64,000 nt of DNA from Diabrotica undecimpunctata (lineage: Eukaryota > Arthropoda > Insecta > Coleoptera > Chrysomelidae), in NCBI RefSeq assembly GCF_040954645.1, contig NC_092810.1, positions 70,988,660-71,052,659 of the forward strand, read 5' to 3'. Made by a program: the position numbers and the translations under genes. A model generated the notes under the pieces. The model ran no database searches and had not been told where the DNA came from. It saw only the letters and a program-made list of their open reading frames with translations. Positions 24,871 to 35,616 of the stretch are shown here, piece after piece (position 1 is the stretch's first letter; the number at the start of each line of letters is the position of its first letter).

Positions 24871-25067
24871 TATTTAGACTCAGGGATAAATAAATTAGAC
24901 AAAAAATCAAATTGTGGCCATAAATTATTGTTTAAAAAAAGCGCAAGGTAAAAATACCTTTTCATCTATTCGTCATCTAGTAACCCCCACCAATGTCTTC
25001 AAAACTTCAGATGTCTTCGAAAAATTTTGCAGTGAAATCGATGATTTTTGCATAACCAGACTGGGCT

Positions 25068-26676
25068 ATTTTTATTTTTGAGTTTTTGTTACTTGGTGAT
25101 TTTTTGCGATAAGTTGAATGTGTATAATGTGTTATTGGACATCGTACCCATTTTAGTTCTGATTAAAATAATTATGCTCCGTGTTATAAACGTTTTTTAT
25201 TTAAATTTATTAGTTTTTGCTTTTCTTTCTGTTCTTTTTTCACTAATAATAACTTATATTGCATAAATTACGCACTTAACTTAAAATATTTAAAAACAAA
25301 AGTTCAAAAAGATTGGTTTTCATCAAGTCGTTTGAATATCTTTTGTAGTTTAAAAATATTGAGCGCAGTTGAATTCATATTGGAATTATACAGTAGAAAA
25401 CTACAGGCATAGTAACAAAAACATTTTAAAAACAGTGTCGACTAAGACTTTAAGTTATATCTTATTCTATTGTGAATTCGAATTTTCTCTGGAAGGACCT
25501 GGCGAAAAGGAAACTTCCAGCAATCAGGAAATATTTCACGTATGTATAAATAATTTTACAAAATAGTTAAAAAAATATTAGAGTTAATGAAAAAGAAATT
25601 AGGGCCAACAAGCTCATTTTGTTTCAGTAAAAGCTGATAAAGTAAGTAAAATTTTGTAAGATAATTTTGATGACTTCAAATATGATTTTTCTAAAGTTTA
25701 TTATTATTCCAGGATTAGACACGATTATAAAACCGGTAATAAAAACATTGTATCCATGTTCTTATGTATTAGATAAATTAAAATCTAAAATCAATGATGA
25801 TGACGGATGGACTAAAAAACCACCTACGACACTACAAACTAGAAATCAGTGTTATTTAAATAATTTTGGGACTTTTCCGACAACCTTCCAGATTTAATAA
25901 TGTTTTTGTTAACACTAATTGAAAGGTTGTGGATAATTGTTAGTAGTAAAGACCATAACTTTTGTTTCTTTAGTTTTGAATTCCATATTAATTTTAGCTT
26001 AAAAAGCTTTGGCTGTCTTCTTTTGGTTCCCTTTTTAATGCACAAAGAAAACTTCGATTCCTATACGTCCAAAAATTTCTAATTAGTTCTGAGAAGACAA
26101 CTGTGAAAATCATTATAATTACAAAAGGGAACGAAATAACTAATTTACTAATACATATAATAATAAAACTGAAATAGCCTTGTGTAACTGTGGTTATTTC
26201 AAAATAAAGTATGTTTTCACTGCCTACTTTACTTGATAAATGTAAATAAATTCTCTCTTTCCGCATTTTTGAATTTCTTACCTTTTAATAAATCTCTGAG
26301 TAGATACTAAACCAGAGCTAGGGAGTAAAACATTTCTATTTCAGAAGCGGGGCCATAAAGTGAGAAAATAAATTTCAGTGCACATTGACAGTCTGGAGCA
26401 CGAATTTTGTAGAATCAGTAAAAAGTTGCCGTTCATTTAAAATGACCAGATATTTTATGATCCGTTTGACCTACCTTAACATTTCAAAGTCATTTTAATT
26501 TTAATATATTCTCGAAATTAAAAAAAGTAGTTCATAAATGTATTTAAATTTTATTTTATTTAGTTTAATTTGTATATCTAATGATGGTACATAGGTCTCT
26601 ACAATATCGCTAAGAGACATATTTATATGTTTATAAGTTTTTATTATAGGTTTAAAATATACCATATAACACATAG

Positions 26677-26681
<5 letters not shown>
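25068..26681. other. anonymous AT-rich sequence with one possible hAT-like scrap
   Basis: Apart from the low-confidence fragment at 25369-25566, nothing is recognisable. Confidence 0.5.
25369..25566 (+). pseudogene. possible DUF4371/hAT-like fragment
   Basis: A 65-codon frame ends in 'LEGPGEKETSSNQEIFHVC'. It resembles the 'LRGHDE....NxGNF' motif of DUF4371/ZMYM1-like hAT-derived proteins, with the RGH changed to EGP. Nothing else of the family is visible, so this may be coincidence. Confidence 0.25.

Positions 26682-26728
<47 letters not shown>
26682..26728. repeat. (TA)n microsatellite
   Basis: A TA tract of about 47 bp ending exactly at the next element. Confidence 0.9.
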
Positions 26729-26731
<3 letters not shown>

Positions 26732-27439
26732 AAAAGGAGATAATGCTGGGAGATACCCTTTTATCCCTGAGGAAGCAAAATAAAACTCGGGTGCTTCGTT
26801 AGATGTGCTATTTAATTAATAGTTTAAGCTTTCGTCAATGATTATTGACATCATCAGAGTAAACTACAAACAAATAAGAGAAATAAACAATGAACAGGTG
26901 GACATTAAGTATAAAAATAATAAAACACTTACCCAAATTATAGCAAAAAACTCAGTGACTTGGGTGGAAAACAAAGAAAGTATTATCTGTGTATATACTT
27001 AACAAATATTTCGATACATGATGAGAAGTATCCATAGTTCACAATGTATTTTAACTTAATGTATTATATATACTTAATTTTTTATCTTAATGTATAACAA
27101 AGAAACAAAATTAGTATTGTTTATAATTACATTTGGGTGTCTCAAGCAGTGGCTACAATTTGTCTCATTTGTTGTTGTCTATTCAAATTATGTAAGTGAT
27201 AATTTTACTAATTTAAAATTGTATTGTTCTGTTTTTTATTATATTTGTTTTTGTTTTATACTTTTTATACTTTTTGTACTTTTTGACTGATTTTTTTTTA
27301 GCTTTGTCCATAAAATTGTGTCCAATAATTTTCAGTGACAATAAAGCATATTTCTATTCTATTCGATTCTATTTTGATTTAATTAAGATCGATCTATTTT
27401 TATGTAAATATTTTTTATGTAATATTATCTCCTTTTCAC
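26729..27439. mobile_element. 711-bp non-coding element with PLE-type end
   Basis: It begins GTAAAAAGGAGATAAT (26729-26744) directly after (TA)n and ends with the inverse ATTATCTCCTTTTCAC (27424-27439), 15 of 16 positions matching. About 100 bp in from the left end, on the minus strand, lies a clean hammerhead-like core (26857-26830). The layout (GTAAA next to TA tract, about 70 bp, AAGCTTTCG, hairpin, TCATCAG) mirrors the left end of the element at 14117. No coding sequence is present. A PLE-derived non-autonomous element is the best reading; a MITE is the alternative. Confidence 0.45.
26830..26857 (-). ncRNA. hammerhead-ribozyme-like core
   Basis: Read on the minus strand: CTGATGA (26857-26851), one T, then a 5-bp perfect stem GTCAA (26849-26845) and TTGAC (26838-26834) around a 6-nt loop, then GAAA (26833-26830). 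CTGATGA, stem II and GAAA are the conserved core of hammerhead ribozymes, which are known to occur at PLE ends. The unpaired T before stem II is non-canonical, and stems I and III with the cleavage site were not established. This is a candidate, not a proven ribozyme. Confidence 0.45.
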
Positions 27440-27489
27440 ATATTACCAATATCCGTTATAATGTTTTTGGGTATATATATTTTGGGTAA

Positions 27490-27519
27490 ATATATATATA
27501 TACATATATATAGATATAG

Positions 27520-27609
<90 letters not shown>
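27490..27609. repeat. (TA)n microsatellite
   Basis: A TA tract of about 120 bp, slightly imperfect at its left edge; a PLE fragment abuts its right edge. Confidence 0.95.
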
Positions 27610-27610
<1 letters not shown>

Positions 27611-28325
27611 GTTCGGATAAGTTTCCGCGGTCAGATAAATAAAAATTACTGAGTTCTCGGGAAGAACCGCGTTGAGAATTTAAAACTCGACGTTTCGGCA
27701 CCCATTTTGGAGCCATTATCAAGAGGGATACGGTTCGGTTCGAGTTCGGGGTCTCAATCTGCCTACTCCCCTCAATCGATACGCACCAGTATCGTGTTCT
27801 ATATTGCAAGAACTGTTTCTCGGCACTGATGTCTCAATCTGCCTACTCCCCAGTGTCGAGTGACAACCGGTCTTACCCTGTGTGGCTGCTTTTATACTCG
27901 CTGTATGCGCGGGAACGGTATGCGCTGACGTGGTCTGAACTGACGTGGCCTGAGCGGTGTGGGCGGGAGGTCGCTGAAGAAGGGGTAGCCATGTTGCCGG
28001 CAATAGTTTCGCGTCATCGCGCGTGTTCAAGCTGTGAGGCCATTCTTCGATTTCGATAGCTTCACGAATGATTCTCGCTTTTAATGAGCGGATGGGAGCG
28101 ATGGTTTTTGCTTTTTCGAAATCTATTTTGTGGCCTGTCTGAATATGATGTTGGGCTAGGGCTGAAGTGGTATCGGAATGTTTGACTGATAGAGAATGTT
28201 CGTAAATACGGTTATGGATTCGTCGGTTTGTCTGTCCTACGTATGTACGTGGGCCACTGGAACAAGGTATCTCGTAGACACCATGGTCTTCATTGGGGAT
28301 AATATTTTGAAGATGTATTAGCAGT
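27610..28325 (-). mobile_element. Penelope-like element 3' fragment with GIY-YIG endonuclease
   Basis: The minus strand is open from about 28323 to the stop at 27719 (roughly 200 codons, entered mid-gene because of 5' truncation). It begins in the GIY-YIG endonuclease that ends PLE polyproteins: 'VYEIPCSSGPRTYVGQTNRR' supplies the YxIPC and YVG signature and the following basic helix. 'IYEHSLSVKH', 'HIQTGHKIDFEKAKTIA' and 'REAIEIEEWP' follow, with the usual spacing of the HxxxxxHxIDF and E-rich motifs. Downstream of the stop, minus strand 27723-27683 reads TTGATAATGGCTCC, GGTGCC, GAAACGTC, a degenerate hammerhead-like PLE end. The element stops at the (TA)n tract. The reverse transcriptase part is not present. 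The open frame suggests a young copy. Confidence 0.75.
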
Positions 28326-28514
28326 AATTTTTACTTACTAAACTAATTTTTATTTGGTAAGTTAACAAAAATTGTTTTTTCTTTTTAGTTCAACCTTGTA
28401 AGATATTTTGTCTTTTTTAGCTCTTGATAATAATTGTAAACACAATTGAAAGCTCGAGATTAAAAAAATAGTTAACCAATAGCCCTTTTATTGTCTCCAA
28501 CCCATCCAAAACAG

Positions 28515-28515
<1 letters not shown>

Positions 28516-28580
<65 letters not shown>
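28516..28580. repeat. (TA)n microsatellite, left half of the LTR-array target
   Basis: TA tract ending at the first base of the left LTR; its counterpart is 38246-38301. Confidence 0.95.
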
Positions 28581-28584
<4 letters not shown>

Positions 28585-29728
28585 ATGATGTGTTTTTGTT
28601 TGAATGATGAGCAATGAGTATTTTTAATAATATAATATATAGGTTTTTTATCGCGGTTCTCAAAGAATTAGCTTGTAAGTACTTTTTTAAATTATCTTTA
28701 TTATAACTATTATGAAACACACATATATATCTAACCTAGCCAATGTAAATTTAAAATAAACTATCTTTAAATTGATGTTCTTATAAAACTAATTAAATTC
28801 TATAGACAATGTTAAATTTAAACAAACTATCTTCAAAATTGAAATTGTTATAACACTAACTAAATTACATTAACAAAATTTTGTACCTTTCTTTCACTGA
28901 ATGCCTAAATGAACTGTTTTCCACTATATATATTCTAATCACCACTGAATGTCTTCGTACTTCGGTTATCCTTGTTTTTTGTGAAATTTCTTTTTCCAAT
29001 TATCAGCTTCTACCAATTTAAGATATATTTTTCTTCACCAGCATTTATATACCACCAAGCAAACCAGCAAACAGCATTTATATTTATTCTTCTTTTCAAT
29101 ATACCAATATCCAATTATTATAAGTTGATTTATACTAATCTCCAACCATAACATAATTTAATTTCTTCCAATATACATTTTTTAATTATATTTAACAATT
29201 GGACTATTTGTACTTGATTCACTGACTCCAACTAACTTTCATATTTCTTACTAAACTTTTCTGACTGACTTCTTGAAAATTCTGAACAATTTACTACACA
29301 AACTAAATGTGTCTACTAACTTTCATAATGAACTGGCCTGACTTCTGACTAAAAACTTCCATCTTGAATCCAAATCACGGGTATTTATATCTTTTTGGAT
29401 ATTCTAGAATCATCTGGTAAGAGATCATGTTCCAATTTCGTTCTATTTCTTCGATATGGATGTTCTCGAAAAAATATATGTTTCATCCACCGACATAATC
29501 ATTATTCCAGAATGTTCGACCGTAAACAATGGTCACACTCTGCACTCTGGAGAATTCGTTAATGTTCCATTGATAATTTTGTTGACATTTAGGCTTTTCA
29601 GATCAGAATATATAATTAAATTAGTAACTTAACATTCTAATTTAATAAACTACACATTTTAAACAACTATAACCCCACTTATATTCGTAAAAATTCTTAA
29701 ACGTCACTTCAGAGTAAGTATATCTGTC
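28581..29728 (-). repeat. LTR copy 1 (truncated 3' LTR)
   Basis: Matches LTR copy 2 from its right end inward for about 1148 bp. The first roughly 240 bp of U3 are missing. The sequence jumps at 29728/29729 directly into the protease segment of the internal region (compare 34907), which defines the deletion junction. Confidence 0.9.
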
Positions 29729-29922
29729 TGTATTAAAAATAAAATTCTCCGAGACTAAAGTACTTTCTGAACCAGTATCTATCATAATCTTAATCATTTT
29801 ATTTTTGGCCAAAGCATTTATATAAATTAAATTAATAGATTCAATAATTTTCTCTTCATCTAAAGAAATAAATTCAGAAGGTTTTTCATAATAGCAATGG
29901 CCTAACTTGTAATTCAGAAAGT
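29729..29922 (-). pseudogene. protease start, internal region 2
   Basis: Copy of the segment around 34907-35100, including the start of the aspartic protease with its DTGSE motif. It is cut off at the junction with LTR copy 1, so the rest of pol is absent from this unit. Confidence 0.8.
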
Positions 29923-30438
29923 TTACTGCACAAAATTTTGATTATTAGAATTGTCAGATTGTATCTGACCACTTGGATCTGATGTCCTATGTCTTTCCCT
30001 ACTATGACTTCTACTCACATTTTCTTGCCTTGTACTATTTCGTTCCCTGTCTTCGCAGCTTCTATTCCTTCGAACACAATTTACCTGTCTGTTATAGTTA
30101 GGTCGCTCTGTATTTCTTCTATTGTTAAAATCTTGTCTATTATTATTAGTACTGTTATTAAAATGTTGTTTATTATAATTACTGTTATTATTATTAAAAT
30201 TTTGTAAATTATTACCATATCTATAATTATTGTTATATGATTGTCTATATTGTTGATTATCATTTTTATTATATTGAAAGTTATTATTGTTTTTTCTGTT
30301 GTTATTATTACTTGTCATATTGCCTCTTTGTATTCTTTGAATAAAATTAATAAAACTATCTATTGTTTGAATATTTTGTACAGTTACGGTTTGCACAACA
30401 TCAGCATCAAAATGTCTAGATACATTTAAGACTGTCAT
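29923..30438 (-). pseudogene. gag C-terminal part, internal region 2
   Basis: 171 codons, identical to the copy at 35101-35616 except for one residue (Asn in 'RQENVSR', Tyr in the other). Asn-rich stretches and an Arg/Ser-rich tail are seen, with no CCHC knuckle. It lies downstream of a gag that carries a stop codon here. Confidence 0.75.
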
Positions 30439-31546
30439 CCTCTCTAAGTGGTGGTTCTAAATATTTTGCAACTGTTATCAATTTCAATGCATAATCTACC
30501 ATATTTGATTTTAAATTTTGATTATACTTTCCAAAATATAGAATTTCTCTAAACTTTGCTTGCTCTAATTCACCCCAATAATAATTTAAAAATTTATTTT
30601 CAAATGTTTGAAAGTTATCTAAATCATTTTCAATACTAGCAAACCAAGTTGCTGCATTGTCATTTAATGTCATTCTAATATAATCTTTAATATCATTAAT
30701 ATTATTCACAAATCTTAATTTATGTTTTAAACTATTTATGTATACTCTAGGATGCAAATTTTTTATATTACCAGAGAATTTAATCCCAGTCTCATTTGTT
30801 AAATTTAAGTAAGGTCTTCCTATGTCTCTCATTTGTGAAATATCATCTATTCTCTGTTCCACATTTCTTATTTGATTATTATTTATTTGGATATTTTGTT
30901 GTATATCGTCTAATTTTTCTTCTGTGTTTCTCCTGTCTTCGTTAATTTTTACTTCTAAGTTACATTTCTGTAACTCTATTTTCTGTTCTATATCTATCTT
31001 ATTATCTTGAATAATCCTCTTTACTTCTCTCCTCTCATTTTCTATCCTTTACTTGCAGTCATTCCGTATAATTTTTATTTCATTTGCTACTTTTTTCTCT
31101 GCAGCTTCAAGTTTTTTATCCATTTGTTTTTCTATTTGTTTTACAATTTTATTATTATTATCTTCTATTTTCTTTTCTAATTTTCTATAATTCTCTTCTA
31201 ATTTCTGTTCCATTTTTTTCATGTCTTCTTTGACTTCTTTTGAATTCTCTTCCAATTTTTTTATGTCTTCTTTGACTTGTTTTGAATTCTCTTCCAATTT
31301 TTTTATGTCTTCTTTGATTTCTTTTGAATTCTCTTCCATTTTTTTTGTATTCTCTTCCATTGTCTTGTTCATCTGCATCATTAATGACATCAAAGCTGCC
31401 ATATTGACATTTTCCTCTCTTTCTGGATTCATTTCTGCAGTATCTTGTGGAACTTGAACTAAACTCTCCTCTTGTATAGGTTGTGTTTCTACTTCCACAT
31501 CTTCTTCATTCTTCTTGCTTCTTGTACCTTTCTTTCCTTGAGACAT
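30416..31546 (-). pseudogene. gag N-terminal part, internal region 2 (nonsense mutation)
   Basis: Same 376-codon region as 35594-36724, but codon 166 is TAA (at about 31049-31051), so it is cut into a 165-codon coiled-coil piece and a downstream 148-codon open piece (from 30862). The companion copy has AAA at the same place. Confidence 0.85.
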
Positions 31547-31669
31547 TTTGAGACTTTACTTGTTCAAATATAATTAAAAATAAAATCTATAATTTTTCCT
31601 TTCTACTGATAATTAATTTAATTATATGAGAGCACTTATCTTTCCAAACTAATTCTTTTAAATAGAGAG

Positions 31670-31687
31670 CCACCGCGTTGGGTGCCA
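31670..31687 (-). promoter_or_regulatory. primer binding site, internal region 2
   Basis: Identical to the site at 36848-36865 and lies three bases inside the LTR end. Confidence 0.6.
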
Positions 31688-31690
31688 AAT

Positions 31691-33076
31691 TGTTATGATG
31701 TGTTTTTTGTTTGAATGATGAGCAATGAGTATTTTTAATAATATAATATATAGGTTTTTTATCGCGGTTCTCAAAGAATTAGCTTGTAAGTACTTTTTTA
31801 AATTATCTTTATTATAACTATTATGAAACACACATATATATCTAACCTAGCCAATGTAAATTTAAAATAAACTATCTTTAAATTGATGTTCTTATAAAAC
31901 TAATTAAATTCTATAGACAATGTTAAATTTAAACAAACTATCTTCAAAATTGAAATTGTTATAACACTAACTAAATTATATTAACAAAATTTTGTACCTT
32001 TCTTTCACTGAATGCCTAAATGAACTGTTTTCCACTATATATATTCTAATCACCACTGAATGTCTTCGTACTTCGGTTATCCTTGTTTTTTGTGAAATTT
32101 CTTTTTCCAATTATCAGCTTCTACCAATTTAAGATATATTTTTCTTCACCAGCATTTATATACCACCAAGCAAACCAGCAAACAGCATTTAGATTTATTC
32201 TTCTTTTCAATATACCAATATCCAATTATTATAAGTTGATTTATACTAATCTCCAACCATAACATAATTTAATTTCTTCCAATATACATTTTTTAATTAT
32301 ATTTAACAATTGGACTATTTGTACTTGATTCACTGACTCCAACTAACTTTCATATTTCTTACTAAACTTTTCTGACTGACTTCTTGAAAATTCTGAACAA
32401 TTTACTACACAAACTAAATGTGTCTACTAACTTTCATAATGAACTGGCCTGACTTCTGACTAAAAACTTCCATCTTGAATCCAAATCACGGGTATTTATA
32501 TCTTTTTGGATATTCTAGAATCATCTGGTAAGAGATCATGTTCCAATTTCGTTCTATTTCTTCGATATGGATGTTCTCGAAAAAATATATGTTTCATCCA
32601 CCGACATAATCATTATTCCAGAATGTTCGACCGTAAACAATGGTCACACTCTGCACTCTGGAGAATTCGTTAATGTTCCATTGATAATTTTGTTGACATT
32701 TAGGCTTTTCAGATCAGAATATATAATTAAATTAGTAACTTAACATTCTAATTTAATAAACTACACATTTTAAACAACTATAACCCCACTTATATTCGTA
32801 AAAATTCTTAAACGTCACTTCAGAGTAAGTATATCTGTCACTCACATATGTATAGTTGGTTGCCTATGCACATGGCTCACTTAAATATATTTACAACATT
32901 AAAATACAACTTTTTACAATTATTATATGCTAATTTCTTAAAATGCCCTCACATAAATATATTTTTATAAAATTCTCTAGTATATAACTTATTTAAAATA
33001 ATCAAATACTTTTTTATATCTAATATTATGTAGTATATAACTTATAAATTATTTTCTATAAACCCCAATCGTCACA
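31691..33076 (-). repeat. LTR copy 2 (1386 bp)
   Basis: Complete LTR. It serves as 3' LTR of internal region 1 and 5' LTR of region 2. On the minus strand it starts TGTGACGATTGGGG and ends CATCATAACA. Confidence 0.9.
32493..32628 (-). promoter_or_regulatory. LTR promoter: TATA box with heat-shock-element-like sites
   Basis: On the minus strand TATAAATA lies at 32500-32493. Upstream of it are TTCTAGAA (32520-32513), TTCGAGAA (32581-32574) and GAACATTCTGGAA (32628-32616). The last is a perfect three-unit heat-shock element (alternating GAA and TTC blocks separated by two bases); the first two are two-unit elements. They sit about 15, 75 and 115 bp upstream of the TATA box, as in heat-shock gene promoters. 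The same cluster is kept in LTR copy 1 (TATA 29382-29389, trimer 29505-29517) and LTR copy 3 (TATA 37665-37672, trimer 37788-37800). Confidence 0.6.
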
Positions 33077-33595
33077 ATACCCCAAAATAATATTTAAAAT
33101 AAATAATTTACTTATTATTTTTTTAAATATTAATTTTCTCATACCTTATTAAATTTAATAAATTAATAATTCAATTTTTTTTTTTTTATTATTTAAAATG
33201 TGTTAAATACATCCCTGTTCGCTGTCTATGTCAAAGCAGAGAACAACGGATCACAGTTCGGGTATTCTATGGTCAAACTGTCATGTCAAATGGAACAATG
33301 GATGCTATATCAGAGAATAAAATATAACCTTAATTAAAAATATAATGGATATTGTGTTCTGTTTATTTATAGACAAAATCTAGGAATTATTTTCATTCAA
33401 AATAACTTTCATCAATATAAATTGGTAAGTTTTTCCACTTTATTATATTAGAAAGACATTTTTATAGCAAATATAGTATCAATTTTGTGTCTAACCCCAA
33501 ATTATGATTTTTAGGGTACAAATTAATTTCCATATATACAAAATTCAACAAGTATGATGTCAAATTGATTCAAAATAATGAAATCTACCATCTAT
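33077..33595 (-). other. non-coding 3' part of internal region 1
   Basis: About 520 bp between the end of the truncated pol frame and the 3' LTR. There is no RNase H or integrase motif in any frame. A GGGG-containing stretch just before the LTR may be the polypurine tract, but it is weak. Confidence 0.5.
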
Positions 33596-34990
33596 TTAAC
33601 AAATCAAGTCTATTGAATAAAATGGATATATCAGTAAGCTGTTAGTATTAAGTTTATAACCTAGATATATCACTACTTTTTGAAAAAATGTACATTTTTC
33701 TTGATTTATTTTAAGTACAACTTTATCTAATCTGTTTATTATAATTTTTAGGTGTTTCTCATGATCTTCAGCCGTTTTAGAAACAATTAATATATCACCA
33801 ATGTAGTGAATTACAAAATGTTCATATTGATCCAAAATATCATGAAGACATCTACATAGAACACTGCAAGATGATTGAAGTCCAAATGGTACTACTTTGA
33901 ATTGATATACTACTCCATCTATCTGAAATCCTGTATACTGTCTACTTTTTTTTTCTAGAGGTATTAACCAGAAACTATGCTGTAAATCGATTTTAGTGAA
34001 AAATGACATTCCTGTAATTCTTCCTAATATTCCATCTATACTCATTGGTGCTTCAAATTGCTTTTCAGTAATCTTGTTAATATTCCTTGCATCCAAACAT
34101 AACCTGATTTCACCTGATCTTTTTCGTACTACTACTATGGGGTTAATAAAACGTGTGTCTGCCTTCTCAATGATCCCATCTTCTAACATATTATTAATTG
34201 TTTTGTTTACTTCTTCTCTGTATTTATATGGTATTAGGTATGATTTTGTTTTAAAATCTTTTTCTTCTTTAACTTTTATACTATGGATATAATTTTGTGC
34301 AATTCTATTTTCTTTATTGACAAGTCCCTTGTGTTGCTGCAATATGGAAATGACTATTGATTTATATTCTTCAGGGCAATTTAAAACTTTCATCATATCT
34401 TCTTCTTTACAAATAAAATTATTCTTCATTATGTACTCATTATTCCTTGCTTCCAATTTTACGCACTCCGCCTCGTAGGCATCCATCTGCTTAAAATTTC
34501 CATTCCTTAAATATTCACTACAATAATTATTCTTTACATTCTTTTGGGACATTTCCCTATCATCAAAATACATTTCTTCTTCATAAACATCATTATTTTC
34601 TTTTAATAATATCCTATCAACTCTTATTCCTTCTTCCACCTCATCTTTCTGCATAAATTTAATTATTTGCCCTTCCAAAGTTACCATTTTTTCTTCAAAA
34701 TCTATCTTTACTTTCTTCTTTTCCAATTCATCATTTCCCATTAATATATCAACACATAAATCCTTGACAATAAATCCTTGCATATTAATTTCTTTATTAA
34801 GAATATTAATTTTAAAATTGGCTAGTTTATCAATTTCACCCAACTTCTTATTATTTGCACCAATAATTTTAATTTTTGGAATCTTTATTATATCTGATAG
34901 TTTTAATGTATTAAAAATAAAATTCTCCGAGACTAAAGTACTTTCTGAACCAGTATCTATCATAATCTTAATCATTTTATTTTTGGCCAA
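33596..34990 (-). pseudogene. pol: Pol: aspartic protease and truncated reverse transcriptase
   Basis: A 464-codon frame shown from a TTG codon; it stays open upstream to about 35110, where it overlaps the end of gag. The retropepsin has DTGS at residues 12-15 and the ILMG flap-side motif at 82-85. The RT has 'RLCLDARNIN' (296-305), 'FTKIDLQHSF' with the first catalytic Asp at 335, and 'PFGLQSS' (368-374). The active-site box is YIGD (396-399) instead of YxDD, so one of the two metal-binding aspartates is lost. The frame ends soon after 'YLGYKL'; thumb, RNase H and integrase are missing. Protease-RT order and motifs fit Ty3/gypsy. It would reach the ribosome only by frameshift from gag. The product cannot be an active polymerase. 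Confidence 0.85.
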
Positions 34991-35100
34991 AGCATTTATA
35001 TAAATTAAATTAATAGATTCAATAATTTTCTCTTCATCTAAAGAAATAAATTCAGAAGGTTTTTCATAATAGCAATGGCCTAACTTGTAATTCAGAAAGT

Positions 35101-35616
35101 TTACTGCACAAAATTTTGATTATTAGAATTGTCAGATTGTATCTGACCACTTGGATCTGATGTCCTATGTCTTTCCCTACTATGACTTCTACTCACATAT
35201 TCTTGCCTTGTACTATTTCGTTCCCTGTCTTCGCAGCTTCTATTCCTTCGAACACAATTTACCTGTCTGTTATAGTTAGGTCGCTCTGTATTTCTTCTAT
35301 TGTTAAAATCTTGTCTATTATTATTAGTACTGTTATTAAAATGTTGTTTATTATAATTACTGTTATTATTATTAAAATTTTGTAAATTATTACCATATCT
35401 ATAATTATTGTTATATGATTGTCTATATTGTTGATTATCATTTTTATTATATTGAAAGTTATTATTGTTTTTTCTGTTGTTATTATTACTTGTCATATTG
35501 CCTCTTTGTATTCTTTGAATAAAATTAATAAAACTATCTATTGTTTGAATATTTTGTACAGTTACGGTTTGCACAACATCAGCATCAAAATGTCTAGATA
35601 CATTTAAGACTGTCAT
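35101..35616 (-). CDS. gag: Gag C-terminal part (Asn-rich, nucleocapsid-like)
   Basis: 171 codons from the first ATG; the frame opens about 25 bases further upstream. It begins with 'VSRHFDADV', a natural continuation of the capsid-like end of the upstream frame, then a long Asn-rich tract (about residues 44-110) and a basic Arg/Ser-rich end. No CCHC zinc knuckle is present, unlike most Ty3/gypsy nucleocapsids; RNA binding would have to rest on the basic residues. It is offset +1 from the upstream gag frame and overlaps it by 23 bases. Three codons before its stop lies a canonical -1 slippery heptamer leading into pol. Confidence 0.6.
   Translation of the reverse strand: MTVLNVSRHFDADVVQTVTVQNIQTIDSFINFIQRIQRGNMTSNNNNRKNNNNFQYNKNDNQQYRQSYNNNYRYGNNLQNFNNNNSNYNKQHFNNSTNNNRQDFNNRRNTERPNYNRQVNCVRRNRSCEDRERNSTRQEYVSRSHSRERHRTSDPSGQIQSDNSNNQNFVQ
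35110..35116 (-). promoter_or_regulatory. -1 ribosomal frameshift slippery site (A AAT TTT)
   Basis: In the gag frame the codons are CAA AAT TTT GTG CAG TAA, so the heptamer A_AAT_TTT is in the X_XXY_YYZ register, immediately before the gag stop. A -1 slip enters exactly the frame that runs into the protease. The same heptamer is kept at 29932-29938 in internal region 2. The register and frame match are seen directly; function is inferred from the general rule for retroelement frameshifting. Confidence 0.65.

Noticed and set aside
25667..26266. Short overlapping frames on both strands
   Set aside because: No family recognised, no consistent codon bias; probably chance.
29989..31457. Hydrophobic or Ser/Phe-rich plus-strand frames over gag (also 35167-35607 and 36399-36635)
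   Set aside because: They are antisense shadows of the Asn-rich and coiled-coil gag codons.
33077..33595. Hidden integrase or env in the 3' internal region of the LTR element
   Set aside because: Checked the minus strand for the HHCC, DDE and RNase H motifs; none is present in any frame.
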